Assembly (NCBI GenBank): GCA_003553305.1 | Contig: PWEB01000279.1 | Location: 1 to 10,240, forward strand | Reading direction: 5' to 3' | Length of the DNA: 10,240 nt | Source of the DNA: Syntrophomonadaceae bacterium | GTDB taxonomy: Bacteria; Bacillota; Dethiobacteria; DTU022 | Part shown: positions 5,512 to 10,240 of the stretch, piece after piece | Layout of the letters: the number at the start of each line of letters is the position of its first letter | Numbering within the stretch: the first letter of the stretch is position 1 | Notes under the pieces: generated by a model | Seen by the model: the letters and a program-made list of their open reading frames with translations, nothing else | The model's database searches: none | What the model was told of the DNA's origin: nothing | Position numbers and translations under genes: made by a program

Positions 5512-7077
5512 ATGTTTATGATAGGGAATGTAAGGATAAAAGCCATAACAAAAAACCGGTTTGCCTTCTTTCTGGCTCCCTTTTTGTCAGGAATAATCCT
5601 TATTTTTGCATTTCCTCCTTTTGAGCAGGGCTATCTCTCCTGGATCGCTTTATTACCACTGCTCTGGAGCTGTCTCCAGATGCGGCCTTCTCGCGCCTTT
5701 TGGGGTGGATTCATATTTGGCTTGCCTCTTAATTTCTATATCAACTTGTATTTAGCTAAAGTATTATACCCCTACTTATCAGACTTTCTGGCTACACTAG
5801 CTATGATTTTACTGGTCATATATATCAGCATGTTCTACGCCCTCTTCTCCCTTGGAGTAAGTTTGATATACCGTATGGGTAGAGTCTGGTTTACAGCCCT
5901 CGCGGTTCCTGCGCTGTGGATCCTGGTCGAATATCTACGTTCACTCACTTTTCTTGCTTACAATGTCGGCTACTTAGGTTATACTCAGTGGAGTTATTCC
6001 GGTTTGCTTAATATTGCTTCTGTTTATGGGTACTGGGGTCTGCCATTCCTGATTGTCTTTTTCCAAATCATCCTGCTCCTTTCTTTCCGGAAGGAACTAA
6101 GGGGACTAAGCGATTACGCTGTAAAATTTGTTTTCACTGCTATATTACTGGTTGGCATTGCTTTACCTACTTTTCAGGAAGTTGAAAAAACCGAGCAACC
6201 GCTAATGGTTGGCTTAATTCAGGGTAATACCAACCCGGACGAGATTGTTGATTACAGCAGGGATGAAATTTTAGATCGCTATCTGAATTTGACAAGGCAG
6301 GCTGTAGAGAATGAACCAGACCTTGATTTGGTGGCTTGGCCTGAAACTGTAGTCCAGGTGAATTTTATCGAAAATAGAAGCCATCCTCAGGCTATTGTTC
6401 AGATGGCTGAAGATTATGATATAGATCTGCTCTACGGGGCACGTATCCGAATGGAAGGCGACCTTTACAATTCGATTGTCCTCTTTAGTGAAGGTCAGGA
6501 AGAAATCCCCGTTTACAAAAAGCATCGCCTGGTCCCGTTTGTCGAATTCTTCCCTGCAGAACAGCTTTTAAATCAAATACTTAAACTGGACTTATTGTTA
6601 GGCAGTTTTACTGCCGGTGAGGAGCTTACTATTTTTGAGGTTGGCGACATCCCGATAGCCGGAGTGGTCTGCTTCGAATCATATTTTGGCGATCATATGC
6701 GTCTGTTTACCCAAAAAGGCGCCCAACATCAGTTTATTGTAACTAATGACGCCTGGTTTGGTGAATCAATCGGGTTAGAGCAGCACGCCCAGGCTTCTGC
6801 TATCAGAGCTGCTGAAACCGGGACAGGGGTAACCCAGGTTGCCAATAGCGGAATCACCATCTCTTTCGATTACCAGGGACGGGAGTTGTTTAGATCGGGG
6901 AAAAACAAGCAGGAAATCTTCACTCTGCCATTAGATATGGCCCGCCGTGAAACAATCTACACCAAAGCTGGAGATTACTTTCCGGCCTTCTGGGCAACAT
7001 TTTTGCTATTAACAGCACCCTTTATCTATTTTAAAACTAAGCCCGGGCGAAGACCGGAGCGTGAAACTAAACACTAA
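5512..7077 (+). CDS. lnt: Apolipoprotein N-acyltransferase
   Basis: Lnt transfers an acyl chain from a phospholipid to the free amino group of the lipidated N-terminal cysteine, completing lipoprotein maturation at the outer face of the cytoplasmic membrane. The 521-residue length is normal. An N-terminal multi-helix membrane region (about 18-220) is followed by a CN-hydrolase (nitrilase-fold) domain (about 230-480) and a last membrane helix (about 490-508). The catalytic triad is visible: E278 in AWPET, K337 in the KKHRLVPFVEFFP loop, and C387 in GVVCFESYF. These parallel E. coli E267, K335 and C387. The conserved NDAWFG (412-417) and HAQASAIRAAETG (425-437) blocks are also intact. GAGGGGTG precedes ATG 5512 closely, and ATG 5518 is also possible. 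It is divergent from marR and may share its control region. Its end overlaps the converging CofE-like gene by 11 bases. Confidence 0.93.
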   Translation: MFMIGNVRIKAITKNRFAFFLAPFLSGIILIFAFPPFEQGYLSWIALLPLLWSCLQMRPSRAFWGGFIFGLPLNFYINLYLAKVLYPYLSDFLATLAMILLVIYISMFYALFSLGVSLIYRMGRVWFTALAVPALWILVEYLRSLTFLAYNVGYLGYTQWSYSGLLNIASVYGYWGLPFLIVFFQIILLLSFRKELRGLSDYAVKFVFTAILLVGIALPTFQEVEKTEQPLMVGLIQGNTNPDEIVDYSRDEILDRYLNLTRQAVENEPDLDLVAWPETVVQVNFIENRSHPQAIVQMAEDYDIDLLYGARIRMEGDLYNSIVLFSEGQEEIPVYKKHRLVPFVEFFPAEQLLNQILKLDLLLGSFTAGEELTIFEVGDIPIAGVVCFESYFGDHMRLFTQKGAQHQFIVTNDAWFGESIGLEQHAQASAIRAAETGTGVTQVANSGITISFDYQGRELFRSGKNKQEIFTLPLDMARRETIYTKAGDYFPAFWATFLLLTAPFIYFKTKPGRRPERETKH

Positions 7078-8236
7078 CAAGTAAGTTTTTAATAATCACA
7101 ACCGGTGTTCCGGCATCAGCAGACCCACTAACCAAATCTGCCAGGCTGGCCAAAACATCTTCCATCTGTCGCGGGGTGGTTCCTTCTCGTTCCATACTAT
7201 CCTGTGACACCTGCCGGGAAGCATTTTCAGAAAGAATTGTTTCGATTTCCTCAGCACTTTTATGCTGCTCATGAAAACACTGATCAGCCAGATACTTATA
7301 TTTAATTCCTTCCCTGATGCGATCCAAACCATCTGTAGCTGCAAAAGAAGCCCGGGGATCAGCCAATTCATAAATCCCACTGGAAGGATCAAGGTAAGCT
7401 CCATCTCCGTAAATCATCACTTCAACATTATACCCAAATTCTTTTTTAATCTTATCCTGCAAAGCATTAACAAACTCTTTACAGTTACGGGGAGCCAACT
7501 TGAGTCTTTCCCCCGAAGACATATTACTGCCTAAAAGGCCCCATTCTGAATATACTTCACCCTCATTGCAGATCTGATTCAGGGTTATGCAATTTGCAAA
7601 TTTTTTCATAATCGTCTTTTTTGTAGCTTCCCTGGTGTGGATATCTGCTGCAAGCACTCCATCCGGCTTATATTCAAGCACATCTAAAGGATTATTGGAA
7701 AGAATGATCTTGGAATCCGGACCTTCTTCTTCAATAATGTTCTGGTAAAGCCTGATATAGTCCACCCTGGTAACCGGATGTAGAAAAATTTGATCCCCTA
7801 AATCCTCAAGGGTGATCGGCTCTTTGCCTAACTGCTCCACAAATTCAGGTGCTATAACCTTGTTACCAACTTCGTCAGCCGGGTAAGAAAACTGTACAAC
7901 AACTTCCCCCCGGGGAACCGCCCGGGCCAGGCCTTTCAAGATCATTGAAAATCGATTACGGCTGGCAATGGGAAAAATTACTGCCAGACGGCTGTCCGCA
8001 GAAAGGTTTAACTTGTCCTTTATTTCCCGGGCAATATCATCAACCGTAATAAAATTGTTTTGAGCACGAGCTACGATCGACTCAGTGACACAGACTACAT
8101 CGTTATCTCCCAAAAGCCCATCCTGGCTGCAAAGCAACAGAGATTCACATATTTTTTCCACGATATCCATCCCGGGCAGTATTACACCCATTTTCAGGCC
8201 ATATGCAAAAGATCCGATATATGCTGGTATTTTCAT
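7067..8236 (-). CDS. CofE-like (F420-0:gamma-glutamyl ligase family) protein, long form
   Basis: The protein has 389 residues. The N-terminal part matches the CofE/FbiB ligase fold (GVILPGMDIVEKI, then GDNDVVCVTESIVARAQ at about 43-59), which in F420 producers adds glutamate to F420-0 using GTP. The rest is divergent and about 140 residues longer than archaeal CofE. A conserved-looking patch GDGAYLDP (277-284) is followed by IYELADP, and the last 60 residues are polar and low in complexity before a short hydrophobic end. The start is ATG 8236, placed 9 bases after GAGGAG; the in-frame ATG at 8245 abuts that site. The gene lies 19 bases after mobA and is probably the last gene of the tat-mobA operon. 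No other F420 gene is visible, so the substrate may be something else. Such long homologues occur in Clostridia and lactic-acid bacteria, and are usually named only by homology. Confidence 0.75.
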   Translation of the reverse strand: MKIPAYIGSFAYGLKMGVILPGMDIVEKICESLLLCSQDGLLGDNDVVCVTESIVARAQNNFITVDDIAREIKDKLNLSADSRLAVIFPIASRNRFSMILKGLARAVPRGEVVVQFSYPADEVGNKVIAPEFVEQLGKEPITLEDLGDQIFLHPVTRVDYIRLYQNIIEEEGPDSKIILSNNPLDVLEYKPDGVLAADIHTREATKKTIMKKFANCITLNQICNEGEVYSEWGLLGSNMSSGERLKLAPRNCKEFVNALQDKIKKEFGYNVEVMIYGDGAYLDPSSGIYELADPRASFAATDGLDRIREGIKYKYLADQCFHEQHKSAEEIETILSENASRQVSQDSMEREGTTPRQMEDVLASLADLVSGSADAGTPVVIIKNLLVSV

Positions 8237-8255
8237 AATGTCCATCTCCTCTCAA

Positions 8256-8882
8256 TCAGCTGCTTTCACGTTCACCTGCTATTATCTCCAGGGCTTGTTC
8301 ATAATCATTCCAAGTATTTATATTAATGAATGCTTGCTGCTCCGGGTCAAAACGCTGAACTTCTGGCAAGGTTATAAACTTGATTTTTATATGATCATAA
8401 AAATCAGTAACCTTATAATGTCCCGACCGAACCTGCCTTTCGATTATATCAATACAAGAGCGTTTGTAAAAGGCATGGAGAGGCTGATGATAGGAGCCGA
8501 TGCGCGGAACAACCGCATCAAAATCAGGAGCAAATCCGGACATATATTTAATTAGTTCCAAGTTTAAAAAAGGCAAGTCACAGGCTGCCACAAATTGATA
8601 AGGCAAATTTGAAGCGCTCAATCCGGCATGAATTCCCCGCAAAGAGCTTTTCTGATTCTCAGTAAGCAAATCACCGGTTATACGAGCCGGTAAAAATTCA
8701 TATAAATCCGGTCGATCTGTAACCACGGTAATTTCCTGGAAAAATTCAAAAAGCTTCCCTGCTACCAAGCCAATCAGGGTTTGTCCATTAAAATCCAGTA
8801 AACCTTTTGGTCTGCCCAGCCGTTTGCTGTCACCGCCGGCAAGGATTACAGCTCCTCTCTTTATTTTACCTCTATCCTCCAT
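8256..8882 (-). CDS. mobA: Molybdenum cofactor guanylyltransferase (MobA)
   Basis: MobA attaches GMP from GTP to molybdopterin-bound Mo or W, giving MGD cofactors in the cytoplasm. The protein has 208 residues from ATG 8882. The nucleotide-binding signature LAGGDSKRLGRPKGLL is at residues 14-29, including the conserved lysine K26. The metal-binding motif CDLPF is at 101-105 (D102). The NINTWNDY segment near the C-terminus matches the family's usual NINTPED ending. The start is uncertain: GTG 8894, TTG 8909 and TTG 8915 are in frame upstream, and none has a convincing ribosome-binding site. The family core begins at residue 10 in any case. It lies between tatC and the CofE-like gene on the same strand with short gaps. 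That context fits molybdo- or tungstoenzymes exported by Tat after cofactor insertion. CofC-type nucleotidyltransferases are related, but the signature here is MobA-like. Confidence 0.85.
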   Translation of the reverse strand: MEDRGKIKRGAVILAGGDSKRLGRPKGLLDFNGQTLIGLVAGKLFEFFQEITVVTDRPDLYEFLPARITGDLLTENQKSSLRGIHAGLSASNLPYQFVAACDLPFLNLELIKYMSGFAPDFDAVVPRIGSYHQPLHAFYKRSCIDIIERQVRSGHYKVTDFYDHIKIKFITLPEVQRFDPEQQAFININTWNDYEQALEIIAGERESS

Positions 8883-8936
8883 TGCATCATCCACTCTTTC
8901 ACTAGCCAACTCCAACAGTTTTTAATGGGCCATCTT

Positions 8937-9668
8937 TTATTCGGACAGGTATTCCAAACGTTTTCTTTCACTGATTATAACCATGATAATGCCCACTTCA
9001 TAAAGCAGCATTAATGGCACAATCATTACTGCCTGAGAAATAATATCGGGCGGGGTAATCACTGCTGAGATTGAAAGCATGATTAAAAGTGCAATCTTCC
9101 TGTAACGACGCAAAAAGTCAGTCGTTATTAAGCCAATCTTGCCAAGGGTCCAAGTAAACAGGGGTAATTGAAAAACCGCACCAAAAGCAACATGAAAAGA
9201 AATAACAAATGAAATATACTCACTGATAGTGAGTTGGGGTTCCAGCTGAGCATCGGCAAATTGCAGGAAAAAGCTTATAGTATAAGGGAAAACAACGTAA
9301 TAAGCGAATATCGCACCACCACTGAAGAGAACAATAATCCCCACTAAGACAGCAATAAAAAACTTCTTTTCGTTACGGACCAGCCCTGGGAAAACATATG
9401 CTGTCAGCTCATAAAGAATTACAGGTAGAGCAACTATAAACCCGCTGAACAGGGCCAGTTTTAAATTAGCCATAAAGGCTTCCGGAGGAGAAAGGTAAAT
9501 CAAGGTTAGGTCACCGAGCGGGCGGGTTAATATGCTGCGGATAAGCTCGATGTAAGAAAAACAGATTCCTGCTGCAACAATCAAAGCGCCTGCTGAAATC
9601 ATCAGTCGCAGGCGCAACTCTGAAAGATGGTCAAGGACAGGCATAGTGCCGTTTTTGTTTTTACTCAA
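8937..9668 (-). CDS. tatC: Sec-independent protein translocase TatC
   Basis: TatC is the six-helix membrane receptor that recognises twin-arginine signal peptides and works with TatA to move folded proteins across the cytoplasmic membrane. The 243-residue length is typical. Family hallmarks are HLSELRLRL (14-22) at the cytoplasmic N-terminus, LSPPEAFMANLK (59-70), FPGLVRNEKK (93-102) with E100 matching the signal-binding glutamate E103 of E. coli, and VITPPDIISQ (203-212). Six hydrophobic segments are visible, and the short C-terminus is charged. The start is TTG, with GGAGG 12 bases upstream, a wide spacing. An eight-codon reading frame (9665-9691) ends across this TTG and may couple translation. 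tatA lies 84 bases upstream and mobA follows within about 55 bases. Confidence 0.94.
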   Translation of the reverse strand: MSKNKNGTMPVLDHLSELRLRLMISAGALIVAAGICFSYIELIRSILTRPLGDLTLIYLSPPEAFMANLKLALFSGFIVALPVILYELTAYVFPGLVRNEKKFFIAVLVGIIVLFSGGAIFAYYVVFPYTISFFLQFADAQLEPQLTISEYISFVISFHVAFGAVFQLPLFTWTLGKIGLITTDFLRRYRKIALLIMLSISAVITPPDIISQAVMIVPLMLLYEVGIIMVIISERKRLEYLSE

Positions 9669-9752
9669 TTTATATGAATACCTCCCGGCATTCCCGGCAC
9701 TGCTTCAATATCCTTCCTGTTTTAGTAAACTCCGGACCCTTCACTGCAACCC

Positions 9753-9941
9753 CTACTTATCAGCCTCGGAGTTTGGGGCAGTCGATTCGTCAGATTCAGA
9801 ACTTCCCTTTAATCCTTCTTTTAATTCAACCACACTTTTACCGACCGCTTTAGCAAGTTCAGGAAGCTTGGTGGAACCAAAGATCAAGAGAATTACTGCT
9901 AAAACAAGGATTATCTCTGTCGGTCCGATTCTTCCAAACAT
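9753..9941 (-). CDS. tatA: Twin-arginine translocase subunit TatA (first copy, adjacent to tatC)
   Basis: TatA is a small single-pass membrane protein that assembles into the Tat pore. The 62-residue product starts MFGRIGPTEI, with a transmembrane helix at about 8-21 and the invariant FG hinge at 21-22. The amphipathic helix begins with STKLPELAKAVGKSV, and an acidic, serine-rich tail follows. The start at 9941 is fixed by AGAGGAGG seven bases upstream. The ATG at 9986 would add 15 non-homologous residues, so it is rejected. The protein resembles TatA/TatE rather than TatB. The second tatA-like gene lies 101 bases upstream on the same strand. In Gram-positive bacteria TatA usually serves alone with TatC, so two copies may differ in substrate or expression. 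Confidence 0.92.
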   Translation of the reverse strand: MFGRIGPTEIILVLAVILLIFGSTKLPELAKAVGKSVVELKEGLKGSSESDESTAPNSEADK

Positions 9942-9960
9942 AACAAATCCTCCTCTATAG

Positions 9961-9983
9961 AGAATTAATTCGCAAAGAATTAA
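9961..9983. repeat. Short direct repeat and palindrome upstream of tatA
   Basis: AGAATTAA occurs at 9961-9968 and again at 9976-9983, 15 bases apart. The first copy overlaps the perfect palindrome GAATTAATTC (9962-9971). It lies just before the tatA ribosome-binding site. I cannot assign a function, and AT-rich DNA makes such repeats likely by chance. Confidence 0.25.
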
Positions 9984-10042
9984 CACATTATTTTTTTACC
10001 CATTAATTGTAACATATTATCACATGCAAAGGAAATTTATTA

Positions 10043-10240
10043 TTAGCTACCGCTTTTTTTATCAGTCTCATTGTCGTCCAGACTAATAGTTTCCTTTAGC
10101 TCTCGTGTAGCCTTTTTAAACTCCTTTAATCCGTTGCCGATTGAACGGCCCATTTCCGGCAATTTTGCCGGGCCGAAGATGACCAAGGCAACTACAAGGA
10201 CAAGTAATACTTCCCACAGGCCTATTTTGCCACCGATCAA
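10043..10240 (-). CDS. tatA: Twin-arginine translocase subunit TatA (second copy, possibly 5'-truncated by window edge)
   Basis: 65 residues are visible. The frame reaches the last base of the window, and the first codon is TTG, so it may be the start or an internal leucine with the true start outside. The order is GGKIGLWEVLLV, a transmembrane helix at about 8-21, the FG hinge at 22-23, then PAKLPEMGRSIGNGLKEFKKA as the amphipathic helix and a charged tail ending KSGS. FGPAKLPEMGRSIG is a very typical TatA/E block. The window provides no upstream ribosome-binding site to settle the start. This copy is clearly distinct from the copy next to tatC, especially in the amphipathic helix and tail. 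Both copies probably belong to one tat-mobA transcription unit, although the 101-base gap between them could hold a further promoter. Confidence 0.88.
   Translation of the reverse strand: MIGGKIGLWEVLLVLVVALVIFGPAKLPEMGRSIGNGLKEFKKATRELKETISLDDNETDKKSGS

Noticed and set aside
7067..8236. Evidence that the organism makes coenzyme F420
   Set aside because: One divergent, longer-than-usual CofE-like gene without other F420 genes is not enough.
8085..8555. 156-residue plus-strand open frame across the mobA/CofE-like junction
   Set aside because: It is antisense to two genes with strong family motifs and its product looks like an unselected translation.
9646..9960. 104-residue plus-strand open frame over tatA
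   Set aside because: It is antisense to tatA, which has an ideal ribosome-binding site and a full TatA sequence.
10007..10025. TGTGATAATATGTTACA (minus strand) resembling a CRP/FNR-type site between the tatA genes
   Set aside because: Only five of eight symmetric pairs match, and the DNA is very AT-rich, so chance is the simpler explanation.
1..10240. CRISPR arrays, tRNA or rRNA genes, transposons, prophage genes
   Set aside because: No regularly spaced repeats, cloverleaf, rRNA-like sequence, transposase motif or phage gene was seen; gene content and composition look like ordinary core chromosome.

Overview
The window looks like a chromosomal segment of an anaerobic Firmicute, most likely a member of the Clostridia in the broad sense. 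This is inferred from the moderately low G+C, purine-rich Shine-Dalgarno sequences ahead of almost every gene, frequent TTG starts (methyltransferase, HutP-like gene, tatC), sigma-A type promoters, a PerR-type peroxide regulator and a HutP-family protein. An apolipoprotein N-acyltransferase (Lnt) is uncommon in classical monoderm Firmicutes, so a deep-branching or even diderm lineage is possible. No species can be named. No rRNA, tRNA, CRISPR array or insertion sequence was seen, and no stretch longer than about 210 bases lacks a gene.

Layout. Bases 1-699 hold the 3' part of a ZIP metal transporter, followed by small hairpins and a good sigma-A promoter. That promoter drives perR (803-1240) and, 17 bases later, an orphan amino-type DNA methyltransferase (1258-2514). 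A minus-strand zinc-finger membrane protein (2630-3193) follows. It is divergent from a HutP-like gene (3323-3727), which precedes a DUF4349 lipoprotein (3795-4745). A MarR-family regulator (4815-5300, minus) is divergent from lnt (5512-7077, plus). Its start appears to be a rare ATT codon, so a search for standard start codons shortens it by about a third. The right third is a minus-strand cluster read from the window's right edge: tatA, tatA, tatC, mobA and a CofE-like gamma-glutamyl ligase family gene, which ends in an 11-base tail-to-tail overlap with lnt.

How the genes fit together. The left block concerns metals and oxidative stress (ZIP importer, PerR). The middle block concerns the cell envelope: a lipoprotein with a clear lipobox, and Lnt, the enzyme that N-acylates mature lipoproteins. 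The right block is a Tat export cluster linked to molybdenum cofactor maturation. This fits an organism that loads molybdo- or tungstoenzymes with a bis-MGD-type cofactor in the cytoplasm and exports them folded. The CofE-like protein at the end of this cluster has no visible F420 pathway around it.

There is no obvious complete undescribed system here. The points most worth a second look are the ATT-started marR with its layered palindromes, the HutP homologue apparently lacking its metal-binding histidines, the long CofE-like protein paired with MobA, the bacterial RING/zinc-ribbon/TM2-like protein, and the perR-linked methyltransferase with its unusual motif order.
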